Positions 48,006-57,407 of a DNA stretch of 64,000 nucleotides are shown here, piece after piece; position 1 is the stretch's first letter, and each line of letters opens with the position of its first letter. This DNA is from an uncultured Clostridia bacterium (GTDB taxonomy: Bacteria > Bacillota > Clostridia > Lachnospirales > Lachnospiraceae), in the NCBI GenBank assembly GCA_946403295.1, contig CAMIZL010000005.1:1-64000 (forward strand). Reading direction: 5' to 3'. The position numbers and the translations under genes were made by a program. The notes under the pieces are model-generated. The model was not told the DNA's origin. It did no database searches and was given only the letters and a program-made list of their open reading frames with translations.

Positions 48006-49220
48006 ATGACAGACAATCAGATGCCTACATTGACACTTGAGCCTTCGGCTCAGGCTGAAACGGGAATCGCCGATCTTTCTTCGGCGTCAATAGCAGCACC
48101 CGCTGCTCCTTCGATTGGACTTACACTTGATGCGGGACAGGGTGCGCAGCAGACCGCTACGCAGGATGAGCGTGACAAGAATGCGGTAAAGATCGATGAG
48201 AGCATGCTCACCGAAGAAGAGAAGAAGGTTGTTGCTGATTTTGCAAAGCAGATCGACATAAAGGATTCCAATCAGGTAATGGCGTACGGCTCAGCAGCAC
48301 AGAAGCATATCGCCAATTTCTCCGAGAGCGCTCTTAAGAACGTTAAGACGCAGGATCTGGGCACCATCGGTGATGTTCTTTCTTCACTCGTTGTACAGCT
48401 CCGTACAATGGATGAGCCCCAGAAAAAGGGAATCGCCGGCTGGTTCCAGAGAAGAAAGAGGGACATCGAAGAGCTTAAGGCTACCTACGCCAAGGCTGAA
48501 GTAAATGTCGACAAGATCGTTGAAAAGCTTGAGGAACACCAGGTTGTCCTTATGAAGGATATCGCAACCTTTGACCAGATGTATGATCTTAACCTCAAGT
48601 ACTACAAAGAGCTTACGATGTACATCATCGCAGGCAAGAAGAAGCTTGAGGAAGTTCGTGCGGGCGAGCTCGAAGAACTCAAGGCTAAGGCTAAAGAGAC
48701 GGGTACACAGGAAGACGCTCAGAAGTATAACGACCTCGCAAATCTTTGCGAAAGATTCGACAAGAAGATCCATGATCTTGAGCTTACAAGGATGATCTCC
48801 ATCCAGCTCGGACCTCAGACACGTCTCCTGCAGAACAATGATACGCTTATGGTTGAGAAGATCCAGTCATCGATCGTCAACACGATCCCGCTCTGGAAAT
48901 CTCAAATGGTACTCGCACTCGGTATCGAGCACGGACGTCAGGCAACTGCGGCTCAGGCAGCTGTTACAGAGATGACGAACGATCTCTTAAAGCGCAATTC
49001 CGAAGCCCTTAAGATGGCTACGATCGATACGGCCAAGGAAGCAGAGCGCTCGATCGTCGATATCGAGACACTCAAGCTCACAAACGAGAACCTTATCAAT
49101 ACTCTTGATGAAGTTATGAGAATACAGAATGAAGGTCGTCAAAAGCGTAAGGAAGCGGAAGCAGAGCTCGGCCGTATCGAGGGCGAACTCAGACAGAAGC
49201 TTCTTGAGCTTCGCGGCTGA
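48006..49220 (+). CDS. TelA-like toxic anion (tellurite) resistance family protein
   Basis: LEEHQVVLMKDIATFDQMYDLNLKYYKELTMYIIAGKKKLEEVR, RMISIQLGPQTRLLQNNDTLMVEKIQSSIVNTIPLWKSQMVLALG. Confidence 0.9.
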   Translation: MTDNQMPTLTLEPSAQAETGIADLSSASIAAPAAPSIGLTLDAGQGAQQTATQDERDKNAVKIDESMLTEEEKKVVADFAKQIDIKDSNQVMAYGSAAQKHIANFSESALKNVKTQDLGTIGDVLSSLVVQLRTMDEPQKKGIAGWFQRRKRDIEELKATYAKAEVNVDKIVEKLEEHQVVLMKDIATFDQMYDLNLKYYKELTMYIIAGKKKLEEVRAGELEELKAKAKETGTQEDAQKYNDLANLCERFDKKIHDLELTRMISIQLGPQTRLLQNNDTLMVEKIQSSIVNTIPLWKSQMVLALGIEHGRQATAAQAAVTEMTNDLLKRNSEALKMATIDTAKEAERSIVDIETLKLTNENLINTLDEVMRIQNEGRQKRKEAEAELGRIEGELRQKLLELRG

Positions 49221-49240
49221 GCAATAACACGGAGTAAGGG

Positions 49241-50428
49241 ATGAAAATTTTCAAGAAGTTAGGTGTGGCCATTACCACACTGGTTTTAACAATCACTGCG
49301 GCAGTCGCGATCGGACAGATCCGCGAGCCCTCTTATACCCAGCCCGAATCTACCGCGATACAGCGTGTGATGAAGGATTATGAGGACGAAGAGGGATTTG
49401 CGGAACTTACCGAGATCTGCAATCGTTATGTAGTCGATAATGCCAATGTGATCGGTTCGAATTCCACCGAACGGATCGTAAATACGATCGCGAATATGGC
49501 GGTACGCGATGACGGGATTGTTGCCGTTGCCACCGAGACATTTGCGGAGGATGCCGTAAAATCACCGCAGGATCTCGAAAAAACCGCGATCAGATTTTAT
49601 GAAAAACTTGAGCTTGATGAAGCGTCGGATGCCATCATGGTCATTGATACGCAAAGTTCGCAATATTTTATGTATGATCCGAGCGGAAAGATCTTTTCGG
49701 ACATGAGCGATGCCGAACTCAAGAGCGTGGAAGCGGCACTCAGGAAAGGTTTCGAAGAAGTTGCCGACGGCAACATGAACGGTATCTCTACCGGTGTGGC
49801 CGATGCATATGACGCTGTCGCAAGGATAATAAGCGACCCTTCGTCGTTTATCAATCTTAAGAGTACATATGTTCAGGAAAACGATGACGGCGGATTCAAT
49901 ATCGTCGAGAAGACGGTGGACGGCGGAGTCTCTCTTGTCAAGGGGATCGTAAAGACGGCTACGGGACTCGTGTCGGGTGTCTTTAGGATCATTGGGGGAT
50001 CTTCGATATTTATCATCGTTATCATCGGTGCGATCGTATTTATCATAAAATCGGGCAAGAAGAAGTCATATAATAACAACGGTCAATCCGTAATGAGCGG
50101 TCAGGGAGGTCAACCCGGACGCGGTGCACATCCCGGACAGCCCGGTCAGCCCGGAGGCATGAACGGTAGAAAAAACATACTTAACGCAGGCCGGAAAGGC
50201 AGGAATTTAAGTCAGTCCGGAAACATTGACACCAGCAGGATCTCGACACAGGGATCGCAATACCGTTGGTCGGCAAACAAGAATCCTTATTCGGGTCTCA
50301 ATAACGGAAAAACTGACGGCAGCGGTGCTTTCGGCGGCAGGAAGGATATGGACGGCTTCGTATTCCCGAACGATTTCGGAAGCGGCGAAGGTGGCGGCGG
50401 ACAAACAGTCAATAAGCCGCAAAGATGA
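49241..50428 (+). CDS. TPM-domain membrane protein with Gly/Pro/Gln-rich C-terminal tail
   Basis: TPM-like NRYVVDNANVIGSNSTERIVNTIANMAVRDDGIVAVATETF...DAIMVIDTQSSQYFMYDPSG; TM IIGGSSIFIIVIIGAIVFII. Confidence 0.75.
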   Translation: MKIFKKLGVAITTLVLTITAAVAIGQIREPSYTQPESTAIQRVMKDYEDEEGFAELTEICNRYVVDNANVIGSNSTERIVNTIANMAVRDDGIVAVATETFAEDAVKSPQDLEKTAIRFYEKLELDEASDAIMVIDTQSSQYFMYDPSGKIFSDMSDAELKSVEAALRKGFEEVADGNMNGISTGVADAYDAVARIISDPSSFINLKSTYVQENDDGGFNIVEKTVDGGVSLVKGIVKTATGLVSGVFRIIGGSSIFIIVIIGAIVFIIKSGKKKSYNNNGQSVMSGQGGQPGRGAHPGQPGQPGGMNGRKNILNAGRKGRNLSQSGNIDTSRISTQGSQYRWSANKNPYSGLNNGKTDGSGAFGGRKDMDGFVFPNDFGSGEGGGGQTVNKPQR

Positions 50429-50482
50429 GTAAAGAAAGCATAAAGCGGTTTTTTACCGCATGAAACAGTGAGGACATCTGGA

Positions 50483-51502
50483 ATGAATTATTTGATCACG
50501 GGCGCGGCCGGATTCATCGGCAGCAATTTCGTTTACCACATGCTCGGGAAGCATCCGGACGACAAGTTCGTCGGGATCGACAATCTTTCGTATGCGGGAA
50601 ACATAAAAAACCTTGAGGAAGCACAGAAAAACAAGAATTTTGTCTTCAGGAAGGCAGATATCACCGATGCCGGTGCCATGACCGATCTCTTTAAGGAATT
50701 CGGATTCGATTATGTCATCAATTTTGCGGCCCAGACCCATGTTGACAGATCGATATACGATCCCGGTATCTTTGTCAGGACCAACGTCCTTGGAACACAG
50801 ATACTTCTCGACTGTTCGAAAGAGTACGGTGTTAAGCGTTTCCATCAGATAGGAACGGACGAGGTATACGGCGATCTTCCTCTCGAGGAAACCGACAGGT
50901 TCTTTGTCGAGACACTCCCTCTTAAGGCGAGCAGCCCGTATTCGGCTTCAAAAGCAGGCGCCGATCTTCTTGCGCTTTCTTATAACAGAACATTCGGGCT
51001 TTCCGTTACGGTAAGCCGTTGCTCGAATAATTACGGGCCTTTCCAGTTCCCGGAAAAGCTCATTCCGCTCATGCTCATAAACGCTTTAAAAGACAAACCG
51101 CTCCCCGTATATGGCGACGGAATGAACGTCAGAGACTGGCTTTATGTTGAAGATCATTGCGAAGCGGTCGATCTTATACTCCATAACGGAAGAGACGGTG
51201 AGGTCTACAATGTCGGCGGACATAACGAAATGCACAACATAGACATTGTAAAGCTTATCCTTAAAGAGCTTTCAAAACCCGAGAGCCTCATTACGTATGT
51301 TTCGGACAGAAAGGGTCATGACCTCAGATATGCCATAGATCCCACAAAGATACATGATGAACTCGGGTGGCTCCCGAAGACCAAATTTGCCGACGGCATC
51401 AAACAGACGATCCATTGGTATGTTGATAATAAGGCATGGTGGGAAGAGATCGTTTCCGGAGAATATCGTGAATATTATAAAATGATGTACGAAAACAGAT
51501 AA
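50483..51502 (+). CDS. rfbB: dTDP-glucose 4,6-dehydratase
   Basis: MNYLITGAAGFIGSNFVYHML, NFAAQTHVDRSIYDPGIFVRTNVLGTQILLD, GTDEVYGDL, SPYSASKAGADLLALSYNRTFGLSVTVSRCSNNYGPFQFPEKLIPLM. Confidence 0.95.
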   Translation: MNYLITGAAGFIGSNFVYHMLGKHPDDKFVGIDNLSYAGNIKNLEEAQKNKNFVFRKADITDAGAMTDLFKEFGFDYVINFAAQTHVDRSIYDPGIFVRTNVLGTQILLDCSKEYGVKRFHQIGTDEVYGDLPLEETDRFFVETLPLKASSPYSASKAGADLLALSYNRTFGLSVTVSRCSNNYGPFQFPEKLIPLMLINALKDKPLPVYGDGMNVRDWLYVEDHCEAVDLILHNGRDGEVYNVGGHNEMHNIDIVKLILKELSKPESLITYVSDRKGHDLRYAIDPTKIHDELGWLPKTKFADGIKQTIHWYVDNKAWWEEIVSGEYREYYKMMYENR

Positions 51503-51526
51503 GATGATTTTTAACGAAATTAGTAC

Positions 51527-51555
51527 TTGCGTTTTTCTTTTCACTGCGATATAAT
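51527..51555 (+). promoter_or_regulatory. Putative promoter of tRNA-Gln
   Basis: TTGCGT - 17 nt - TATAAT. Confidence 0.6.
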
Positions 51556-51575
51556 GGCACATGTTGGTTGAACAA

Positions 51576-51647
51576 AGGGCTATCGCCAAACGGTAAGGCA
51601 ACGGACTCTGACTCCGTCATTTCAAGGTTCGAATCCTTGTAGCCCTG
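51576..51647 (+). tRNA. tRNA-Gln (anticodon CTG)
   Basis: Acceptor agggcta/tagccct, D arm gcc/ggc, anticodon stem acgga-ctCTGac-tccgt, T arm caagg-ttcgaat-ccttg; CCA not encoded. Confidence 0.92.
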
Positions 51648-51650
51648 TTA

Positions 51651-51684
51651 AAGGAACTGAGTGCTCAGTTCCTTTTTCTTTTCA
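51651..51684 (+). terminator. Intrinsic terminator after tRNA-Gln
   Basis: aaggaactgag-tg-ctcagttcctt followed by tttctttt. Confidence 0.85.
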
Positions 51685-51759
51685 TAAGAAGAATGAACCG
51701 TCCGGGGAAAACCTTATGCCCCTGCCGGAAAAACTATTGTTCGAAGGAGAATAAGGATC

Positions 51760-52713
51760 ATGACAGAAATACTCTTAGCCGTTTTATCACTGCTTGCCGG
51801 GATAATCCTCGTGGCCAAAGGCGGCGATTTCTTTGTGGATGCTGCGAGCTGGATGGCAAAAGCGGCAGGTATACCGACATTTATAGTCGGAGCAACGATA
51901 GTAAGTATCGCGACTACACTACCCGAGATCATAGTTTCGGTCATGGCTGCCTTTGAAGACAAGACGGAGATGGCGATAGGCAATGCGGTCGGTTCGGTTA
52001 CAGCCAATACGGCCATGATCATGGCGATCGCTTTTATATTCATGAAGATAACGATAGTCCTCAAGGATTATCTCGTACAATGCATTCTCCTCATGGTAAC
52101 GGGCGGAGTGCTTATAATCGGATGTTTAAACGGTGCCCTTTCCACATGGGCAGCTATCGTACTGATCACGATCTTTGCGATCCACATGATCGTGAACGTA
52201 AGACTTGCCAAGAAACACAGTGCGGCAAGCAAGGAAAAGGAAGCCGAAGTACAGAGGGACAAAAAGACGATAGTCATAAGCATTTTGAAATTCGTCGGCG
52301 GAGCGGCCGGCATCGTTGTGGGCTCGAGATTCCTCGTTAACGGAGGAAGCGATCTTGCGACGATTCTCGGAGTTCCCGAAAGGATCGTTGCGGTCACTGT
52401 TGTGGCGATCGGCACATCAATCCCTGAGCTTGTTACTACTATCACGGCGGTCAGGAAAAAGGAATACGGTCTTTCGGTCGGAAACATCGTCGGAGCGAAC
52501 CTTATCGATCTTTCCCTCATCCTTCCTCTCTGCAGTCTTGTTTCGGGTAAAAATCTTCCCGTCAGCCCTCAGGGAGCGCATATCGATATGCCTGTCTGCC
52601 TCGGCGTGACCGTACTTGCGATCGTGCCGTTGCTGATCAGGAGAAAGGCTTCGAGAGTACAGGGAATATTGCTGCTCGTCGCATATGTAGTTTATCTTGG
52701 TTTTACGGTTTGA
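51760..52713 (+). CDS. Ca2+/cation antiporter family (sodium/calcium exchanger, YrbG-like)
   Basis: Two repeats: GATIVSIATTLPEIIVSVMAAFEDKTEMAIGNAVGSVTANTAMI and VAIGTSIPELVTTITAVRKKEYGLSVGNIVGANLIDLSLIL. Confidence 0.92.
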   Translation: MTEILLAVLSLLAGIILVAKGGDFFVDAASWMAKAAGIPTFIVGATIVSIATTLPEIIVSVMAAFEDKTEMAIGNAVGSVTANTAMIMAIAFIFMKITIVLKDYLVQCILLMVTGGVLIIGCLNGALSTWAAIVLITIFAIHMIVNVRLAKKHSAASKEKEAEVQRDKKTIVISILKFVGGAAGIVVGSRFLVNGGSDLATILGVPERIVAVTVVAIGTSIPELVTTITAVRKKEYGLSVGNIVGANLIDLSLILPLCSLVSGKNLPVSPQGAHIDMPVCLGVTVLAIVPLLIRRKASRVQGILLLVAYVVYLGFTV

Positions 52714-52776
52714 TCGTTTGGGACGCCGGTCCCGGTTTCTTATATAAACACATTTACCGAAAGGAATGATTGCGAT

Positions 52777-54213
52777 ATGTATAAGATGAAAAAAGTACAT
52801 CTCTCGGCCGCGACTGTATCGGTAGATCTCGGAGACGGAAGCGAGAGAGGGGCATACGTCGATCAGGGATACATATTAAACAAGCTTGGAAGACCGCACA
52901 GGGCGATCAGCATCATGTATTGCTATTATCCGCTTGATAAGGAATGGCCTCAGCGCATCAGCAAGGCATATCCCGACAAAAAGGTATCGTTTGCCTGGGA
53001 TTATTCCTATGACGATTATTTCCCCTATCTGGGCGGACTCGGCGGAAACACCGAAGGTGAGCCGTTCACGTGCATGAGGGACATCAGAGCACACGGTCAG
53101 GAAGTCATCCTGACGCTGACATGCGATCCGAAAGTGGGAGACGAGCATATCATCGCCATCGCAAAAGATCTGAGACCTTTCGGAAGAATCTTACTCAGAA
53201 TGAATCATGAGTGTACCGGAGACTGGTTTTCGTTCACAAAGAGAGCATCATATCAGGAGATCGCGGATTTCTTCGTCAGATTCAAGAAGATCATGTCCGA
53301 ATATGCGCCCAATGTGCGCATGATCCTTTGCGCGGGTGCCGTAATGGACAAAAAGGTGTTCGAGCTCGAGATGGAGAAGGAGTTTAACGAGGCGGGCAGG
53401 GTTGCCGACGTCTGGAGCATCGACAGGTATATAGGCCTCAACTGGGGCTGGCCGTACGAAGTTGCAGAAAAGTTCAATTCTCAGCACCGACTTGAAACGG
53501 CAAAACAGAATTATGATATCACAAAGATGAGCTATAAGCGTTACTGCGAGATATACGGCACAAAGAAGCCGTTCGTAATGTCGGAAGTAAACGCCGACGG
53601 CGACGTGGCGGGTCCTTTTAAGCAGGCAAAGATCATGAAGGACTTTTATACGCTCTTTAAGAAAGATCCCGAGCATTGGGCGAATGCGATCACTTTCTAC
53701 CAGTTCAGGGATGACGGAAGACTCGGACTCGAATATACGGACCCTTCGGATCCTTCGGTCGGCATCGAGTGGCCCGTTATGGACACTTATCGTAAGATCA
53801 TAAACGATCCGTTCTTTACCCCCAACCTTAAGACCCTTAAGGCGGAGAAACTTCCCGTGACTCTGCGCTGGGGCAGCTCCGAGGATTCGGACGGACTTGC
53901 GATCGAGCTTGACATGGAGAAGAATCCCGTTTTTGCGGAGCTTAATTTCCCCGAGTCGCTCATCCCCGCAAATCTTATGATCGAGATCAACGGACGCTGG
54001 TTCCGCAAAGCTCCGGGAGTAAGATTTGTGGATCTCATGCCGGCATTCTATAAGAAAAGATTAAAGGGAGCCTGCAAGATGAACCTCAATATCTTCGCGC
54101 CTCCCGCTTCGGGAGAAAACGACCCCTCGCAGGGTGAGGACTGGGCCGAGAATTATTATTACACACTCACACAGATACCCGATATAAGACTAAGATTTGA
54201 GCCCGTCGTATAA
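52777..54213 (+). CDS. GH26-like (beta-mannanase-type) TIM-barrel protein, no signal peptide
   Basis: GRILLRMNHECTGDWFSFTK, YAPNVRMILCAGAVM, VADVWSIDRYIGLNWG, KPFVMSEVNADGD. Confidence 0.6.
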   Translation: MYKMKKVHLSAATVSVDLGDGSERGAYVDQGYILNKLGRPHRAISIMYCYYPLDKEWPQRISKAYPDKKVSFAWDYSYDDYFPYLGGLGGNTEGEPFTCMRDIRAHGQEVILTLTCDPKVGDEHIIAIAKDLRPFGRILLRMNHECTGDWFSFTKRASYQEIADFFVRFKKIMSEYAPNVRMILCAGAVMDKKVFELEMEKEFNEAGRVADVWSIDRYIGLNWGWPYEVAEKFNSQHRLETAKQNYDITKMSYKRYCEIYGTKKPFVMSEVNADGDVAGPFKQAKIMKDFYTLFKKDPEHWANAITFYQFRDDGRLGLEYTDPSDPSVGIEWPVMDTYRKIINDPFFTPNLKTLKAEKLPVTLRWGSSEDSDGLAIELDMEKNPVFAELNFPESLIPANLMIEINGRWFRKAPGVRFVDLMPAFYKKRLKGACKMNLNIFAPPASGENDPSQGEDWAENYYYTLTQIPDIRLRFEPVV

Positions 54214-54302
54214 GAGTGCCTTGAATTAATGAGGGTTATCTGTCATAATAGAATAGATTATATAGAGCCTGTTACATTACTTTGTTTGGGACAAGGAAAC
54301 AA

Positions 54303-55481
54303 ATGATTATTTTTTATAAAAAACGCATATGCGGATCGATACTTTCGGTGATCTGTCTGCTTATGTGCATTTGCCTTTTTACGGGATGTTCCGCGGGTAC
54401 GAACGATCCGGCGGCGGACAAAGAAGGCACTATGATATACGCGGGGGATGACGATCCTGCTTCAGGCGGTGATATCGCCGGCGGGGGATCGAACCCGGCC
54501 GACGTGGCAGATATAAGCGGTTCTGCAGGGACCGCGGACGATACGACCCAAAAGTCGGGAGAAGAAGGTGCCGGCGGACAGGATACTTCACCTGCCGCAG
54601 CCGAAGAAAACGGCGCTACGGGAACCGGGGGTCAGGATACTTCACCTGCCGCAACCGAAGGAAACGGCGCTACGGGAACCGGGGGTCAGGATATTTCGAC
54701 TGCCGGGACCGGAGGAGAAGCCGGCGCTGCAGAAACCGGAGACTCGTTTACGGGCGGGGAAGCACGCGGCGCGGCCGCGACGGAAGCGCTTCCCGACACT
54801 ACACCTCCCGTGTTCAAGGAATACCGCAGTCATCTCGTTTATATCGGCGATACCGTTTCGTACAGAAGCGGCGTGATCCTCACCGATGACAGCGGGGAAG
54901 AGCCCGTCCTTACGATAGATTCTTCTTCGGTAAACCTGAAAGAGCCGGGAGAATATCCGCTTATATATACGGCGACCGACGCGGCGGGCAATTCCGCCAC
55001 ATGTGAGGTTTCGGTCGTGGTGCGTGAACGTGAGGATATCACGCAGGAGATGCTCGACGCCAGGGCGGACGAGATCATCGCGGAGGTGCTCGGTGATGCA
55101 CCGCGCGACATTGAGGCGCTTGAAACACTTCTTAAGTGGACAAAGAAGAATATACATTACGTCAATTATTTTGAGCAGAAAGATGACATTTCGGCCGCAT
55201 GGGAAGGCCTTATGTATGAGAGAGGAGATTGCTACGTATATGCGTGCGCATCGAAAGAACTCCTTACCCGTGCGGGATTCAGAAACGATATGATCAAAAC
55301 CGCAAGACATTTCTGGAATCTTGTGGATCTCGGAGACGGATGGTATCACTACGATACGTGTCCGAGAAAAGATAAGCCCTATTTCTTTATGTGGGGCGAC
55401 GAACAATTGATGGAATATTCGAAAGCAAACGGTAATTCACATGATTATGACCATACGAAATGGCCGTCGGTAATGCCGTAA
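54303..55481 (+). CDS. Lipoprotein with repetitive linker, Ig-like domain and transglutaminase-like domain
   Basis: Lipobox LFTGCSAG; LKEPGEYPLIYTATDAAGNSATCEVSVVV; Cys/His/Asp of RGDCYVYACAS, ARHFWNLVDLGDGWYHYDTCP. Confidence 0.85.
   Translation: MIIFYKKRICGSILSVICLLMCICLFTGCSAGTNDPAADKEGTMIYAGDDDPASGGDIAGGGSNPADVADISGSAGTADDTTQKSGEEGAGGQDTSPAAAEENGATGTGGQDTSPAATEGNGATGTGGQDISTAGTGGEAGAAETGDSFTGGEARGAAATEALPDTTPPVFKEYRSHLVYIGDTVSYRSGVILTDDSGEEPVLTIDSSSVNLKEPGEYPLIYTATDAAGNSATCEVSVVVREREDITQEMLDARADEIIAEVLGDAPRDIEALETLLKWTKKNIHYVNYFEQKDDISAAWEGLMYERGDCYVYACASKELLTRAGFRNDMIKTARHFWNLVDLGDGWYHYDTCPRKDKPYFFMWGDEQLMEYSKANGNSHDYDHTKWPSVMP
54579..54740 (+). repeat. In-frame 54-nt tandem repeat, about 3 copies (GGQDTSPAATEGNGATGT)
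   Basis: caggata(c/t)ttc at 54579, 54633 and 54687. Confidence 0.9.
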
Positions 55482-55559
55482 CGCGATCAAATACTATTGG
55501 GGAAACAAAGTTACCACGAAGCTGAAGCGGTAAACGTTTCAAAAGAGAGGAGCAAGGCA

Positions 55560-57407
55560 GTGCAGAAGATACTCATGTTCTCTACCACATGGGACAACAA
55601 GTATACAAGCGAGCTTATTGACGGTGTAGAAGAGGCTGTAACAGGTACAAATACCGAGGTCCATGTCGTGAACGCGTTTGAGTCGGCTCAAACCTCGTCG
55701 TATTACATGAAAGAAGGCGAGATATTCCTTTTGCCCGAAGTCAGCAGCTACGACGGTATTATTCTTGCGCTCAACGGTAATGATTCGGTGCGTGCCGTGG
55801 ATGGGATCGTCAGACCCTTTATAGAAGCGGGAAAGCCTGTTATCAGTATCGATCAGGAGATCGAAGGAGCCGCATTCTGCGGTATCGATAATTATTCGTC
55901 AATGTACAAGCTTGTCGAGCATATGGTGATCGACCATAAAGCAAAGATCATCAATTATGTCGGAGGGCCCGAGGATCATCAGGAGAATATGAGCAGACTC
56001 CGTGCGGTAAAGGACTGCCTTGACGCGCACGGTATCCAGCTCGATCCCAAGCGTGTACGTCATTACAGATTCCTTCGCGAAGACGGACAACTGGCATATG
56101 AAGATTTCAAGAGAATGGGACTCGAAGCTCCCGATGTTGTTATCTGCGCCAACGATTATATGGCAGTCGGTTATATCGAGGCTGCGATGAGAGACGGACG
56201 TGATGTTCCGAATGATTTTGCCGTAACGGGATTTGATAATGTCAATATGGGTCAGACGTTCTATCCCTCGGTAACAAGTATCAACCGTAACAGAAGAAAA
56301 GCAGGTCTCGAAGCTACAAAGAGACTTTTACATATGATAAAGAACGGCCCTTCCGAAAAGTCGGTGCTCATTCAGGGTCGTATCAAACTCAACGAGAGCT
56401 GCGGCTGCAGATCGAGACGTGATTATCGTGCCGATTATCAGGATATGATCCTTCTCAACGAATTCAACGAGAAGATGAACACGATCCAGGAATTTGTACG
56501 TAACAACCTTTGCAGCAAGAACAGTTTTGAAGGATTTATGCTCGATTTCGGCGAGGGATGCGAAGCATTCGGGATCGAAGAGATGGCCATTTGCATCAAC
56601 AGATCATTCTTTGACGGAATCATCGAGAAGGAGCAGAAAGGCTTCACCGACAGCATGAATTACTACAGCAGCAATGTGAGCGGTAATTTCAAGAGATCCG
56701 AGGAAGGCATCTTCCCCGTGTATTGGAACAGCAGGAACGAGGCCAAGATCTTTATCCTCTCGCCGCTTCACTTCGGAAGCCAGTGCTTCGGATATACGAT
56801 CTCGGAATATGACGAGGGATTCTTCAGATCCGGTAATTACAGGACGTTCATGAACAGTATTTCTCTGGCGCTTGAAAACATCAGCCAGAGGATCGCGATC
56901 AACGGAGTAAACCTTAAGCTTCAAAAGCTCTACGTAAGGGATTCGCTCACGGATCTTTTGAACCGTTTCGGTTATGCCGCATATGCCGGCAATTTCTTCG
57001 AGAAGAATTTCGGAAGAGTTTATATAGTTTATATCGATCTTGACGACCTTAAGAAGATCAATGATAAATACGGACACGCCATGGGTGATGTGGCACTTAA
57101 GGGAATATCGGGTGCTATCTGCACCGCTTTCGCGGATACAGACATAAGAGTCCGCATGGGCGGTGACGAGTTCCTTGTTATGGGTGCGTTCATCAGTGAT
57201 GAGGATGTCAAAACAAGGATCGCGACACTTGACAGATTCCTCGAAAATTACACTCACGACAACCAGCTTGAATTCGCTGTGTCGGCGAGTGTCGGATTTG
57301 TCATCAACAACAGTGCGGAAGAGAGCACGAGCCTTGAAGAGCTCGTTAAACGTGCCGACAACTGCATGTATGAGATAAAACAGAAAAAGAAGAAAAACCG
57401 CGAATGA
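55560..57407 (+). CDS. LacI-type periplasmic-binding-protein-like sensor fused to GGDEF (putative diguanylate cyclase); ORF-track start 55497
   Basis: VQKILMFSTTWDNKYTSELIDGVEEA...CANDYMAVGYIEAAMRDGRDVPNDFAVTGFDNVNMGQTFYPSVTSI; RVRMGGDEFLVMG. GTG at 55560 follows aggag; TTG 55497 is the alternative. Confidence 0.88.
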   Translation: MQKILMFSTTWDNKYTSELIDGVEEAVTGTNTEVHVVNAFESAQTSSYYMKEGEIFLLPEVSSYDGIILALNGNDSVRAVDGIVRPFIEAGKPVISIDQEIEGAAFCGIDNYSSMYKLVEHMVIDHKAKIINYVGGPEDHQENMSRLRAVKDCLDAHGIQLDPKRVRHYRFLREDGQLAYEDFKRMGLEAPDVVICANDYMAVGYIEAAMRDGRDVPNDFAVTGFDNVNMGQTFYPSVTSINRNRRKAGLEATKRLLHMIKNGPSEKSVLIQGRIKLNESCGCRSRRDYRADYQDMILLNEFNEKMNTIQEFVRNNLCSKNSFEGFMLDFGEGCEAFGIEEMAICINRSFFDGIIEKEQKGFTDSMNYYSSNVSGNFKRSEEGIFPVYWNSRNEAKIFILSPLHFGSQCFGYTISEYDEGFFRSGNYRTFMNSISLALENISQRIAINGVNLKLQKLYVRDSLTDLLNRFGYAAYAGNFFEKNFGRVYIVYIDLDDLKKINDKYGHAMGDVALKGISGAICTAFADTDIRVRMGGDEFLVMGAFISDEDVKTRIATLDRFLENYTHDNQLEFAVSASVGFVINNSAEESTSLEELVKRADNCMYEIKQKKKKNRE

